From DATKDP01 sp035546335 (lineage in GTDB: Bacteria > Acidobacteriota > Thermoanaerobaculia > Gp7-AA8): a stretch of DNA of 64,000 bases. Numbering within the stretch: position 1 is the stretch's first letter; every line of letters starts with the position of its first letter. Both the position numbers and the translations under genes were made by a program. The stretch lies in NCBI GenBank assembly GCA_035546335.1, contig DATKDP010000083.1, forward strand, positions 1-64,000. The letters are read 5' to 3'. Below the pieces are notes generated by a model. That model made no database searches, was not told where the DNA came from, and was given only the letters and a program-made list of their open reading frames with translations. This document shows, in pieces, positions 1 to 9,003 of the stretch.

Positions 1-148
1 CAATGACAAACCAGTGTTCATGCGGGTTTTCCGGTCGTCGGGCAGAGGGTCCCTCGCCCAACCGCCCGCTTCCAAATGACGCGGTTTGTCATCACTCTCA
101 GGTTCAGCGCGCGCGCTGTGAAAAGGCTCGGGATGACAGCGCGGATGT

Positions 149-172
149 GGCTGGACATTCCGATGTCCAGTT
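149..172 (+). repeat. REP-like hairpin, type B (edge-degenerate copy)
   Basis: Arms CTGGACAT and ATGTCCAG (8 bp, perfect) enclose a TCCG loop. The outer two bases that pair in the other type B copies do not pair here. It lies upstream of the first DUF2207 gene. The same hairpin recurs at 2207 and 58621. The loop orientation is TCCG on the + strand. No gene is supported in positions 1-274. Confidence 0.7.
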
Positions 173-189
173 TGTGACACGGCGGAGCT

Positions 190-240
190 GCATCGTCGCG
201 GTTGCAACAGGGGCGGGCGCGGGACGCCCGCTCTCCCCTG
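190..240. repeat. GC-rich hairpin repeat, type C
   Basis: An imperfect palindrome, with outer arms CAGGGG/CCCCTG and inner arms CGGGCG/CGCCCG around CGGGA, sits just before the first gene. A closely similar stretch, including the preceding GCATCGTCGCG, is at 9000-9049. Related cores occur at 45684-45708 and 60481-60510. I infer a dispersed non-coding repeat. It could also be a terminator-like structure, but no T-run follows. Confidence 0.55.
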
Positions 241-274
241 TTCCGGCGCGTGCAAGTCGACGTAGACTTGTCGC

Positions 275-2104
275 ATGGATCGCCGCCTTTCACTTCTTCT
301 GCGCGCTCTGCTGTACGCCGCCGTTCTGTTGATCGCCCTGCCACTTTCCGCAAGGTCGCTGCACTGGAGGTCGATCGACGTCGAGGCACGTCTCGACGGC
401 GAAGGCAACCTCCACGTCGTCGAGCGCCAGCGGATGGTGTTCGACGGCGATTGGAACGGCGGCGAGCGAATGTTCAATCTCCACGGGCGGCAACGGCTCG
501 ACCTCCATCATATCCGCCGGATCGACGAAGGGCGCGAGATCGAGCTGACCCGCGGCAGCCTCGAGCGGGTCGACCATTACGACTTCACCAGACGGGACAT
601 CGTCCGTTGGCGCAGCCGCTTGCCATCCGACGAGCCGTTTCGCGACCGCGAGCTGACGTATGTCCTCGACTACACCTATCGGAACATTCTCGACGTGCAA
701 GGCGATCAGTTCGAGCTGTGGCACGACTTCGGTCTGCCCGAACGAGCCGGCGTGGTCGAGAGCTTCTCCCTCCACCTCGTCTTCGATGCGATCTGGAACA
801 CGCCGCCCATCTCCGAGACCCGCACCGATCTCCAGCCCGGCCGGGGAGTGATCGTCAGGCAGCCGCTCGTCCATGCCGGCGGTCTGACGGCTCCGGTCTA
901 TCGCGCCGGATACGTCGTGCTCATCGCGCTCGCGGCCGCTGTTGCGATGCTGATCTTCCTCTTCCTTCGCGACGAGAGTGCGCTCGGCAGGTTCGCTCCG
1001 GTCGTGGCGGCGTTCGATGACGGCCTGCTGGAACTGCGAGCGGAAGTCGCCGGAGCGATCTGGGATGCCGACGTCGGCGCGAGCGAAGTCGCCGCGACGC
1101 TCGCGCGCATGACACAGGAGGGAAAGATCACCAGCCGAGTGGAGCGAAGGACGTTGCACATGCGCCTCGAAGTGCCGCGCCATGAACTAGACGGGTACGA
1201 GAGGCACCTGGCGAACACGCTCTTCTTCGACGGCGATGAGACCGACACCATCCGCATCAGGAAGCAAAACAAGACGGCCGGAATCGACTTCGCGGGAATC
1301 ATCCGGCCCGGGATCGAGAGCGCCGTCGCCGAGGTGTTGCCCGGCTGGAAGGAGACGACGAAGCGCTTCCGGATCCGCTCGCACGTCTTCACGCTTCTCG
1401 CGGCGCTGCTTCTTCTCGCGGGACCGCTCTTGTTGGGCCGGACGGAGGAGATCGGGCAGACGCTGACGCTGCTCGTGCTCAGCGCAGTCTTCGGATTGCT
1501 CGCGTGCGCGAGCGCGCACAACAAAGCACGCTCGCTCACAGCGGCGCAGGCTCTTCTCGCTCCCTCGTCAATTCTCCTGCTGCCGGTGTCGCTGCTGGCG
1601 TTTGCAGCCTTCCGCGCGTACCCCGCCGGACGCGTCTCGCTGTACGTTCTCATTGCCGGCGCCGTGTTTCTGCTCGCCATCATCCGGCTGGCCCTCGATC
1701 TTCTCAGGACGCGGGAGAGCCGTGAGGTGATCGCGATGCGGAAGCGCGTCGTGGCGCTGCGGAAGCATTTCGTGGAGCAGCTCGGCCGGCCGGAGCCGGC
1801 GCTCCGCGACGAGTGGTTTCCGCACCTTCTCGCGTTCGGGCTCGGAAGGAATACCGACCGCTGGTTTCGTGCGTTCGGCGGCCCCGCGCCGGACCCGGAC
1901 CCGTTCGCAACGCCCGGCAGCGGCGCCTCACCGTCGTCTGCGCCCTCGTGGAGCGGAGGGGGCGGTGCATTCGGCGGAGCGGGGGCGAGCGGCTCGTGGG
2001 CTGCTGCCGCCGCCGCCCTCGGAGGCGGCGTGGCACAGCCGTCGTCCTCCGGCGAAAGCGGTGGCGGATCTAGCTCGGGTGGCGGGGGGGGCGGCGGCTG
2101 GTAA
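275..2104 (+). CDS. DUF2207 membrane protein with Gly/Ser tail
   Basis: A 609-aa protein. The N-terminal hydrophobic signal (about residues 8-27) is followed by an exported DUF2207 beta-domain that includes the motif FDGDWNGGERMF. A membrane helix lies near residues 208-230, then a cytoplasmic winged-helix-like stretch, and then four closely spaced helices (about 360-480). The tail is almost pure Gly/Ser and ends in GGW. DUF2207 proteins are predicted membrane proteins of unknown function. A second, clearly related gene lies at 49357-51294 with the same architecture and tail. No strong Shine-Dalgarno precedes the ATG. Assignment to the family is confident; function is unknown. Confidence 0.85.
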   Translation: MDRRLSLLLRALLYAAVLLIALPLSARSLHWRSIDVEARLDGEGNLHVVERQRMVFDGDWNGGERMFNLHGRQRLDLHHIRRIDEGREIELTRGSLERVDHYDFTRRDIVRWRSRLPSDEPFRDRELTYVLDYTYRNILDVQGDQFELWHDFGLPERAGVVESFSLHLVFDAIWNTPPISETRTDLQPGRGVIVRQPLVHAGGLTAPVYRAGYVVLIALAAAVAMLIFLFLRDESALGRFAPVVAAFDDGLLELRAEVAGAIWDADVGASEVAATLARMTQEGKITSRVERRTLHMRLEVPRHELDGYERHLANTLFFDGDETDTIRIRKQNKTAGIDFAGIIRPGIESAVAEVLPGWKETTKRFRIRSHVFTLLAALLLLAGPLLLGRTEEIGQTLTLLVLSAVFGLLACASAHNKARSLTAAQALLAPSSILLLPVSLLAFAAFRAYPAGRVSLYVLIAGAVFLLAIIRLALDLLRTRESREVIAMRKRVVALRKHFVEQLGRPEPALRDEWFPHLLAFGLGRNTDRWFRAFGGPAPDPDPFATPGSGASPSSAPSWSGGGGAFGGAGASGSWAAAAAALGGGVAQPSSSGESGGGSSSGGGGGGGW

Positions 2105-2476
2105 GCGGAGGTACAGGAAAGGATTCGCCACGCGGGAGATCGTACCCATCGCCGACACCATCGCCCGCCACCGGGCCGAAGATCGGAATCTTCGGCCTCG
2201 CGATGTGGCTGGACATTCCGATGTCCAGCCCGTGATGCGGACGACGATCGTACCCATCGGTCACACTCTCGCCGGTCACCGGGCCGAAGATCGGAATCTT
2301 CGGCCACGCGGGAGATCGTACCCATCGCCTGCACTCTCGTCCGTCACCGGGCCGAAGATCGAAATCTTCGGCCACGCGGGGCATCACGCCGTTCGACGTC
2401 ACATCGCCGTGTGACGTTGCCCCTTGTCCACCTGTGCATTTCGGCATCTGATTCGAGGCATGATCCGGGAGGAGTG
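2105..2476. repeat. Intergenic array of four REP-like hairpins (A, B, A, A)
   Basis: The 372 bases between DUF2207 and nifJ hold hairpins at 2174-2197 (type A, loop CGGA), 2207-2230 (type B, loop TCCG), 2282-2305 (type A, CGGA) and 2350-2373 (type A, loop CGAA). Type A arms are GGCCGAAGAT/ATCTTCGGCC; type B arms are GGCTGGACAT/ATGTCCAGCC. The flanking text GATCGTACCCAT recurs at 2138, 2246 and 2314. The last two type A copies are 68 bp apart, the same period as the tandem pair at 27742/27810. The array may attenuate transcription into nifJ, but its role is unknown. Confidence 0.85.
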
Positions 2477-5400
2477 ATGACACTGCCGAAACAGATGACG
2501 ATCGACGGGAACGAGGCTGCCGCGTCGGTCGCCTATCGCATCAACGAAGTTGCCGCGATCTACCCGATCACTCCCTCGTCCACCATGGGCGAGCTGGCCG
2601 ACGAGTGGGCCTCGCGCGGCGAGGTCAACATCTGGGGACGCCCGCTCACGGTCGTCGAAATGCAATCCGAGGCGGGCGCCGCGGGAACCGTCCATGGTGC
2701 GCTCCAGGCCGGTGCGCTGGCGACGACCTTCACCGCATCGCAGGGACTGCTGCTGATGATCCCCAACAGGTACAAGATCGCGGGCGAGCTGACCACGTTC
2801 TGCATGCACGTCGCCGCGCGCACGATCGCCACGCACGCGCTGTCGATCTTCGGCGACCACTCGGATGTCATGGCCTGCCGGCAGATCGGCTTCGGCCTCA
2901 TGTCGTCGGGCTCCGTTCAGGAGGCGCACGACTTCGCGCTGATCGCGCAGGTCGCATCGTTCCGCAGCCGCATTCCCTTTCTCCACTTCTTCGACGGGTT
3001 CCGCACCTCGCACGAAGTCGCCAGGATCGACGTGCTGTCGGACGACGATCTCCGCGCACTCTTCCCCGAGGATCTCGTCAGGCAGCATCGCGACAGAGCG
3101 CTGACTCCCGACCGACCGGTGCTTCGCGGCTCCGCGCAGAATCCCGACGCCTTCTTCCAGGCGCGTGAGGCGTCGAATCCCTTCTACGACGCCTGCCCCG
3201 CCCAGGTGGCGGAGACGATGGCGGACTTCGCGACGCGCACCGGCCGCAGGTACGGTCTCTTCGACTACTTCGGGCACGCCGAGGCGGAGCGGGTGCTCGT
3301 GCTGATGGGGTCGGGCGTGGAGACGGTGCGCGAGACGGTCGACCATCTCGTCTCCAAAGGCGAGAAGGTCGGAGTCGTCGCCGTCCGCCTCTACCGCCCT
3401 TTTTCCGTGGAGCACTTCATCGGTACGCTTCCGAATAGCGTGAAGTCCATCGCCGTCCTCGACCGCACCAAAGAGCCGGGCGCGATCGGCGATCCGCTCT
3501 ACCTCGACGTGATCGCGGCGCTGCGCGAAGCGGAGGATCTCGAGCAGTTGCCGTTCGCCATGCCGCGCGTCATCGCCGGCCGTTACGGGCTGTCGAGCAA
3601 GGAGTTCTCCCCGGCGATGGTCAAAGCTGTGTTCGAAGAGCTGGCCGCGAACAAGCCGCGCCGTCGTTTCACCGTGGGGATCGTCGACGACGTCACGCAT
3701 CGCTCGCTCCAGTATGATCCCGACTTCGACATCGAGCCGGACGAGGTCGTTCGCGCGGTCTTCTTCGGACTCGGTGCCGACGGCACCGTCGGCGCCAACA
3801 AGAGCTCGATCAAGATCATCGGCGAAGAGACCGACTTCTACGTGCAGGGCTACTTCGTCTACGACTCGAAGAAGTCGGGCGCGGTGACAATCTCCCATCT
3901 GCGCTTCGGGCCACGCCCGATCCGGTCGACGTACCTGATCAGGAAGGCCGGCTTCGTCGCTTGTCATCAGTTCCACTTCATCGAGCGGATGAACGTCCTC
4001 GACTATGCGCGCCCCGGCGCCGTGTTCCTCCTCAACTCACCGCACGCCGCCAGCGAGGTGTGGGACAAGCTGCCGCGCGACGCGCAGGAGCAGATCATCG
4101 AGAAGAAGGTCAGGTTCTACGTCATCGACGGGTCGCGCGTGGCGATCGAGACCGGCATGGGAGGCCGCGTCAACACCATCATGCAGACCTGCTTCTTCGC
4201 CCTCTCGGGAGTGCTGCCGCGCGAGGAAGCGATCGCGAAGATCAAGCAGGCGATCGAGAAGAACTACGCGAAGAAGGGCGACGAAGTCGTGCGCCGCAAC
4301 TGGGCCGCGGTCGATCTGACCCTCGAGAATCTCCACGAGGTCGCAGTCCCCTCGAAGCCCACCTCGGCGCGAGGGCCGATGCCGGTCGTCCCCGCGCACG
4401 CACCCGACTTCGTGCAGCGGATCACCGCGGTGATGATGGCCGGGAAGGGCGATCTCCTCCCGGTGAGCGCATTCGCCCCCGACGGCACGTGGCCGACCGG
4501 GACGACGCAATGGGAGCGGCGCAACATCGCCCTCGAGATTCCGATCTGGGATCCGGAGCTCTGCATCCAGTGCAACAAGTGCGCGTTCGTCTGTCCTCAC
4601 TCGGCGATCCGCGCCAAGGTGTATGACGAGGGAGGTCTCGCCGGCGCTCCCGGCACCTTCCAGGCGGTCGACTACAAGGGGACCGACTACAAGGGGATGA
4701 AGTACACCATCCAGGTCGCACCGGAGGACTGTACCGGCTGCAATCTATGCGTCAACGTCTGCCCGGGCAAGGACAAGACGAATCCGAAGCACAAGGCGAT
4801 CAACATGCGGCCGGAGCGGGAGCACGCCGCAATCGAGCGCCCCAACTTCGCCTTCTTCCTCGATCTACCCGAGCTCGACCGCACTGCACTTCCGCGTTTC
4901 GACGTCAAGGGAACGCAGTTCCTGCAGCCGCTCTTCGAGTTCTCCGGCGCATGCGCCGGCTGCGGTGAGACGCCCTACATCAAGCTCCTCACGCAGCTCT
5001 ATGGCGACCGGCTGCTCATTGCCAACGCCACCGGCTGCACCTCGATCTATGGCGGCAACCTGCCGACCACCCCCTATTCGAAGAACAGCGATGGACGCGG
5101 CCCGGCGTGGTCGAACTCGCTCTTCGAGGACAACGCGGAGTTCGGACTCGGCTTCCGCCTCGCGATCGACACGCACATCGCGCAGGCGAGATCGCTTCTG
5201 TCGTCGATCTCCCCGAAACTCGGTGAGAACCTCGTCGACGAGCTGCTGGTGGCGGATCAGACGACGGAGAAGGGAATCGCCGATCAGCGCTCGCGTGTCG
5301 CCTCGCTGCGCGAGCTGCTGAAGTCCATCGATTCGCCCGAAGCGCGGCGTCTCGAGTCGATCGCCGACTACCTCGTGCGCAAGAGCGTCTGGCTGATCGG

Positions 5401-6097
5401 CGGCGACGGCTGGGCGTTCGACATCGGCTACGGGGGCCTCGATCACGTCCTGTCACTCGATTACGACGTCAACGTGCTGGTGCTCGACACCGAGGTGTAT
5501 TCGAATACCGGGGGGCAGGCGTCGAAGGCGACGCCGCTCGGCGCTGCGGCGAAATTCGCCTCCCGCGGGAAGGCGATCGACAAGAAAGACCTCGGGTTGA
5601 TGGCGATGAACTACGGACATGTGTATGTCGCCTCGATCGCCTTCGGTGCCCGCGACGCACAGACGGTGCGCGCGATGATGGAGGCGGATGCCTATCCCGG
5701 GCCTTCGCTGGTCATCGCCTACAGCCACTGCATTGCCCACGGTTACGACATGGCGTTCGGGCTCGATCAGCAGAAGCGCGCGGTCGACAGCGGCGTCTGG
5801 CCGGTGTATCGATTCGATCCGCGGCGGATCGACGCGGGCGAGCCGCCGCTGGTGGTCGACATGCCCGGCGGAAAGATCCCGGTGCAGGACTACATGAGGA
5901 GCGAGGCGCGCTTCCGGATGGTGGAACGAATGGACCCGGAGCGCTTCCGCGACTTCGCGCGCCACTCGCAGCTCGCGGCCGAGCGGAGGATCGCAACCTA
6001 TCAGCATCTCGCCACCCTGCGCCTTCCGAAGCCCCTGCAGGTCGCGGTCGAGACCGCAATTGCCGCAAACGCATCCGCAGCAACGACTGAGGAGTGA
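2477..6097 (+). CDS. nifJ: Pyruvate:ferredoxin (flavodoxin) oxidoreductase
   Basis: A single-chain PFOR of 1206 aa, the usual length. It oxidises pyruvate with CoA to acetyl-CoA, CO2 and reduced ferredoxin in the cytoplasm. In order: TPP-pyrimidine domain starting MTIDGNEAAASVAY with the IYPITPSS motif; domain II; gamma domain; EKR linker; an 8Fe ferredoxin module with CIQCNKC (Cys696 onward) and CTGCNLC (Cys752 onward); the proximal-cluster pair in ACAGCGE (Cys826, Cys829); and the TPP-binding GGDGW (about 976) with DTEVYSNTGGQ. ATG 2477 is chosen because GGGAGGAG lies 2 bases upstream; GTG 2474 is an in-frame alternative. The next gene starts 4 bases after the stop, so the two are cotranscribed. 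All expected cofactor ligands are present. Confidence 0.97.
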   Translation: MTLPKQMTIDGNEAAASVAYRINEVAAIYPITPSSTMGELADEWASRGEVNIWGRPLTVVEMQSEAGAAGTVHGALQAGALATTFTASQGLLLMIPNRYKIAGELTTFCMHVAARTIATHALSIFGDHSDVMACRQIGFGLMSSGSVQEAHDFALIAQVASFRSRIPFLHFFDGFRTSHEVARIDVLSDDDLRALFPEDLVRQHRDRALTPDRPVLRGSAQNPDAFFQAREASNPFYDACPAQVAETMADFATRTGRRYGLFDYFGHAEAERVLVLMGSGVETVRETVDHLVSKGEKVGVVAVRLYRPFSVEHFIGTLPNSVKSIAVLDRTKEPGAIGDPLYLDVIAALREAEDLEQLPFAMPRVIAGRYGLSSKEFSPAMVKAVFEELAANKPRRRFTVGIVDDVTHRSLQYDPDFDIEPDEVVRAVFFGLGADGTVGANKSSIKIIGEETDFYVQGYFVYDSKKSGAVTISHLRFGPRPIRSTYLIRKAGFVACHQFHFIERMNVLDYARPGAVFLLNSPHAASEVWDKLPRDAQEQIIEKKVRFYVIDGSRVAIETGMGGRVNTIMQTCFFALSGVLPREEAIAKIKQAIEKNYAKKGDEVVRRNWAAVDLTLENLHEVAVPSKPTSARGPMPVVPAHAPDFVQRITAVMMAGKGDLLPVSAFAPDGTWPTGTTQWERRNIALEIPIWDPELCIQCNKCAFVCPHSAIRAKVYDEGGLAGAPGTFQAVDYKGTDYKGMKYTIQVAPEDCTGCNLCVNVCPGKDKTNPKHKAINMRPEREHAAIERPNFAFFLDLPELDRTALPRFDVKGTQFLQPLFEFSGACAGCGETPYIKLLTQLYGDRLLIANATGCTSIYGGNLPTTPYSKNSDGRGPAWSNSLFEDNAEFGLGFRLAIDTHIAQARSLLSSISPKLGENLVDELLVADQTTEKGIADQRSRVASLRELLKSIDSPEARRLESIADYLVRKSVWLIGGDGWAFDIGYGGLDHVLSLDYDVNVLVLDTEVYSNTGGQASKATPLGAAAKFASRGKAIDKKDLGLMAMNYGHVYVASIAFGARDAQTVRAMMEADAYPGPSLVIAYSHCIAHGYDMAFGLDQQKRAVDSGVWPVYRFDPRRIDAGEPPLVVDMPGGKIPVQDYMRSEARFRMVERMDPERFRDFARHSQLAAERRIATYQHLATLRLPKPLQVAVETAIAANASAATTEE

Positions 6098-6101
6098 GCC
6101 G

Positions 6102-7103
6102 ATGGTCGACATGAAAGTGAGCTACCTTGGGCTGGAGCTGGAGCATCCATTGATCGTCGGCGCGAGCCCGCAGACCGACTCGCTCGACGGCGTGCGGCGC
6201 GCGGAGGACGGCGGAGCAGCCGCGATCGTATTCCGCTCGCTGTTCGAAGAGCAGCTCGACACCGAGGCGATGGCGACGTTCTCGGCGATGGAGTCGCACG
6301 CGGAGATGTATGCGGAGGCGACGCATTTCATGCCCGAGCCGTCCGACTTCAAGATCGGCCCGGAGCAATACTTCGAGGGGATCCGGCGTGCGAAGGCGGC
6401 GGTCCGGATCCCGGTCATCGGATCGCTGAACGGCACCTCGCTGGGCGGCTGGCTGAGTTACGCTCGCGCGATCGAGGAGGTGGGAGCCGATGCGCTCGAG
6501 CTCAACATCTTCGACGTCCCGATGACCGAGCGGGTCAGCGGCGCCGAGATCGAAAAGGAGACGGTCGAGATGGTGCGCGAGCTTCGCGCGCAACTGACGA
6601 TCCCGATCGCCATCAAGCTCTCGCCGTTTCACACCTCGCTGCCGCATTTCACCGCGGCGCTCCAGGATGCGGGGGCCGACGGGCTGGTCCTGTTCAACCG
6701 CTTCTTCGAGCCCGACATCGACATCGAGAACCTCGAAGTGATCACCGAGATGCGGCTTTCGGATTCGCGCGAAGTTCTGCTGCGTTTACGATGGCTCGCA
6801 ATCCTCTCCGGCCTCTTGCGGAAGACGCAGCTCGCCGTGACCGGCGGCGTTCACACGGCCGCCGACGCGATCAAGACGGTGATGTGCGGAGCCTCGGCCG
6901 TGCAGGTCGTCGCGGGGGTCCTCCGTTCGGGCCCGGAGCGGCTTCGCGAGATGCGCATCGAAATGCGGGCCTGGATGGCCGATCACGAGTACGCCTCCAT
7001 CGAGTCGATGCGCGGCTGCATGAACATCCTCCGCGCCCCGAATCCGAACGTTTTCTCCCGCGCGAACTACATGCGGATCCTGCAGACATGGGTGAATGAG
7101 TGA
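6102..7103 (+). CDS. Dihydroorotate dehydrogenase-like flavoprotein
   Basis: A 333-aa TIM-barrel protein of the DHOD-like family. It begins VDMKVSYLGLELEHPLIVGASP and carries the FMN-phosphate region VTGGVHTAADAIK followed by MCGASAVQVVAGVL. Such proteins are annotated as dihydroorotate-dehydrogenase-like and often sit next to nifJ. The ATG is 4 bases beyond the nifJ stop, and GAGGAG of the nifJ end serves as ribosome binding site, so coupling is likely. Because pyrD activity is not established for this subfamily, I do not assign pyrD; a redox role beside PFOR is an inference. Confidence 0.88.
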   Translation: MVDMKVSYLGLELEHPLIVGASPQTDSLDGVRRAEDGGAAAIVFRSLFEEQLDTEAMATFSAMESHAEMYAEATHFMPEPSDFKIGPEQYFEGIRRAKAAVRIPVIGSLNGTSLGGWLSYARAIEEVGADALELNIFDVPMTERVSGAEIEKETVEMVRELRAQLTIPIAIKLSPFHTSLPHFTAALQDAGADGLVLFNRFFEPDIDIENLEVITEMRLSDSREVLLRLRWLAILSGLLRKTQLAVTGGVHTAADAIKTVMCGASAVQVVAGVLRSGPERLREMRIEMRAWMADHEYASIESMRGCMNILRAPNPNVFSRANYMRILQTWVNE

Positions 7104-7105
7104 GG

Positions 7106-7175
7106 GTAGGGGCGAAGCGTTTGCGCGAGGGACAGAGCCGAGGGGTTGCCACGCCGCGACGCAGCGCAATCGTTT
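7106..7175. repeat. Dispersed decayed repeat, type D (copy 1)
   Basis: The stretch around GGGGCGAAGCGTTTGCGCGA, followed by GGGACAG and GCCGAGGG, resembles positions 43422-43475, which have GGGACGAAGCATTTGCGCGA, GGGACAG and CCCGAGGG. A weaker relative reads on the minus strand at about 13000-13040. No coding potential is evident. The function is unknown. Confidence 0.4.
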
Positions 7176-7212
7176 CGTCCGGGTGCCTGCCGTCATCTAC
7201 GCGGATTACAGC

Positions 7213-7425
7213 CTACTCTCCTCCGTTTCGGTCGCGGACAATCTCATCTGCCAGCTCCTGCAGGGATGGGTTTCCGAGCCACTGCTCGCGGTCTCGCGTG
7301 TAGTCGCCACGCCCTCGGTCGAACTGCTGGAGAAAGCGGATCGTCCCCGCGGGACCAAGCTCCCGATCGAGGATCTCCAGCGCCGCCCGTCGGATCTCCT
7401 CTGCGCTCATCGATGCGGTATCCAT
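7213..7425 (-). CDS. Small antitoxin-like protein
   Basis: A 70-aa protein containing ILDRELGPAGTIRFLQQFD and RGDYTRDREQWL, a recognisable small bacterial family usually found beside PIN-domain genes. The ATG overlaps the TGA of the PIN remnant (TGATG), and AGGAGG lies 7 bases upstream, so translation signals are intact. I infer the antitoxin or accessory partner of the adjacent, now truncated PIN toxin. No DNA-binding motif can be assigned from sequence alone. Confidence 0.6.
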   Translation of the reverse strand: MDTASMSAEEIRRAALEILDRELGPAGTIRFLQQFDRGRGDYTRDREQWLGNPSLQELADEIVRDRNGGE

Positions 7426-7589
7426 CAGAGCCCCTCCTCATTCAACCAGGTCAACGGGTTCTTCACCTTCACCCTCAGCTTACTCCCCAATCGCTCCGCG
7501 ATCTTCACCAGCCCGTCATCCGTCGTGAGGAAAACATCGCAGCCACCGGCTTCTGCCGAAGCGAGATGCAGAGCATCGTAGCCTCCCAC
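7425..7589 (-). pseudogene. PIN-domain toxin remnant (C-terminal 54 residues)
   Basis: Reading back from the TGA that overlaps the small gene, the frame gives GGYDALHLASAEAGGCDVFL, then TTDDGLVK and a normal C-terminus NPLTWLNEEGL. This is the second half of a VapC-like PIN ribonuclease, with the DALH and TTDD acidic motifs. The N-terminal half with the first catalytic Asp is missing: the frame upstream is closed and there is no start codon. The toxin is therefore dead although its small neighbour is intact. Confidence 0.7.
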
Positions 7590-8283
7590 AGACGATGATT
7601 TTACTCTTAGGAATACCGCGGGGACGGAGCTTCTGTTCTCGCTGTTGGCGCGATGTGTACCGAGTCACCAGCTCGCGAAGCGACTCCTCGATCGAGAGGG
7701 TTGCGCCCGTTCGCTCTCGGTTAGAATGACCCGATGCGTGCCGCTGTCATCTTTCTCATCCGGTCCATCGCCGCCTTTGCGACGCGGTTCGGGCGCAGAA
7801 ACCTCAGGCACGCAGGCTTCGAGTGGCGAGTGAGCCGAGTGGCCTAGACTCCGATCCTCGGCCTTGACAGTAAGGCTGTGGCCGAAGATTCCGATCTTCG
7901 GCCTGGCGACGGACGACGGTGTGAGCCGATCGGGACGCTCGTCGCGGACTCACCTGCCACTGGGTTGCATTGGACCAGAGGGGAGATCCCTCGCCTCCCC
8001 GCCCACCCGCCCGCTCGGGCTGGCGGGCTTGCTCACATCTGCGCGACTTGCGAGGGGCGGGGTGAAGAGCGTCTTCGCAACGGGAAGTTCGGCGGGCTCG
8101 CCTTTCTCCGGGCCGAAGATCGGAATCCACTTCTCCGAGCTTCGTCAGAGCAATTTTTTCGTGTTCATCGTCAACGCCACGAGCCACCACTGCAGGGGCG
8201 AAATCCGGCGCGGCAGCCTGAAGGCGCAGACCCGCTGGATCGTAAACGAATAGTCAGATGAATACGCCCCGCGCGCTCCAAGT
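7590..8283. other. Gene-poor intergenic region with REP-like hairpins
   Basis: I see no supported gene in these 694 bases. A complete type A hairpin (loop TCCG) is at 7880-7903. A broken copy starts at 8111: its left arm is intact (GGCCGAAGAT, CGGA loop) but the right arm has diverged to ATCCACTTC. Positions 8018-8060 (GCTTGCTCACATCTGCGCGA, then GCGAGGGGCGG) resemble 29517-29558. A 37-codon open frame from 7735 lacks a ribosome site and is not called. Confidence 0.6.
7880..7903 (+). repeat. REP-like hairpin, type A
   Basis: A perfect 10-bp stem, GGCCGAAGAT with ATCTTCGGCC, around the tetraloop TCCG. It lies in a gene-free stretch between the PIN remnant and the YdeI-like gene. It is identical in stem to the copies at 2174, 2282, 26730, 27742, 27810 and 27939. 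Confidence 0.85.
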
Positions 8284-8844
8284 TTACTTCAAACCGAGTT
8301 TTTTACCGGCCGAGAGCAGTTCAATCGACTGGCGAATTCGCCGTTCCCGAGTCTCAGGTCGCTTGGCCGTATGAATCCAGACCACGAAATCACGCCGGTT
8401 CCTCGCCGAAAGTCCCTGGAAGAATTTCCAGGCTTTCGAGTTGCTCCTGAATGCCGTGACGATGTACGCCGGAAGCTCGGGGATTTTCGGCTTTGGCGCA
8501 TAGCAATTCGCGGTGGGGGCCGCCGCGAGCCCGGCAGCCGATAGCAGGCCCGCGGCCTCGAGCTTCCTCCAGCGTTTCCGGTTGAGGTCGGACCATTTAC
8601 TCGTCGGCAGGCGCGGCGTGACTTTGATGGCGTACCGGTCGTCGTCCAGGCGTTTGATCAGGCTGTCGATCCACCCGAAGCAGAGCGCCTCGCACACGAG
8701 GTCTTCATAGGGCATCGTCTTGACGCCGGTGTGTTTTTTGTGGCGGAGGAGCCAGATGCCGGAGCTGGACGCGTGGTGCTTCTCGAGCCACCGCCGCCAT
8801 TCCACGCGCGTTCGCACGTCCAGCGTGATCCGGTTTCGAGCCAT
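8284..8844 (-). CDS. YdeI/OmpD-associated family protein
   Basis: A 186-aa cytoplasmic protein of the YdeI or OmpD-associated (bacteriocin-protection) family. It has the GIWLLRHKKHTG and YEDLVCEALCFGWIDS motifs near the N-terminus, TPRLPTSKWSDLNRKR in the middle, and a C-terminal segment resembling RRDFVVWIHTAKRPETRERR that is typical of the family tail. The length is normal. The molecular function is not settled; the name comes from a membrane-stress context in enterics. It stands alone, with no operon partner visible. Confidence 0.85.
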   Translation of the reverse strand: MARNRITLDVRTRVEWRRWLEKHHASSSGIWLLRHKKHTGVKTMPYEDLVCEALCFGWIDSLIKRLDDDRYAIKVTPRLPTSKWSDLNRKRWRKLEAAGLLSAAGLAAAPTANCYAPKPKIPELPAYIVTAFRSNSKAWKFFQGLSARNRRDFVVWIHTAKRPETRERRIRQSIELLSAGKKLGLK

Positions 8845-8895
8845 GGTCGTGCTCCCTTCGATCCGCGTCTCTGCCCTCAGTGTAGTCGGCGGGCG

Positions 8896-9003
8896 TCAAT
8901 CATCCACCAGCTCAATTCGGATTTCCTGCCCATCCTTCAGCGGCCCCAGGATCCTGGCCAGCTCAGCGTGGACCGCGTGAAGCTCGACGGTTGTGCGCAG
9001 CAT
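8896..9003 (-). CDS. Possible truncated Phd-type antitoxin (35 aa)
   Basis: The reading MLRTTVELHAVHAELARIL followed by GPLKDGQEIRIELVDD resembles the N-terminal strand-helix unit of Phd/YefM antitoxins. It stops after 35 residues and lacks the toxin-wrapping C-terminal tail. No convincing ribosome binding site precedes it, and its start lies inside the type C repeat at 9000-9049. It may be a fragment or chance similarity. Confidence 0.25.
   Translation of the reverse strand: MLRTTVELHAVHAELARILGPLKDGQEIRIELVDD

Noticed and set aside
2138..2385. CRISPR-like repeat array upstream of nifJ
   Set aside because: The repeats are short hairpins at uneven distances (33, 75, 68 bp) in both orientations, spacers are themselves similar, and no cas gene is nearby.
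7735..7848. 37-residue plus-strand peptide starting MRAAVIFLIRS
   Set aside because: Hydrophobic start but no Shine-Dalgarno and no partner gene; length is within chance for this composition.
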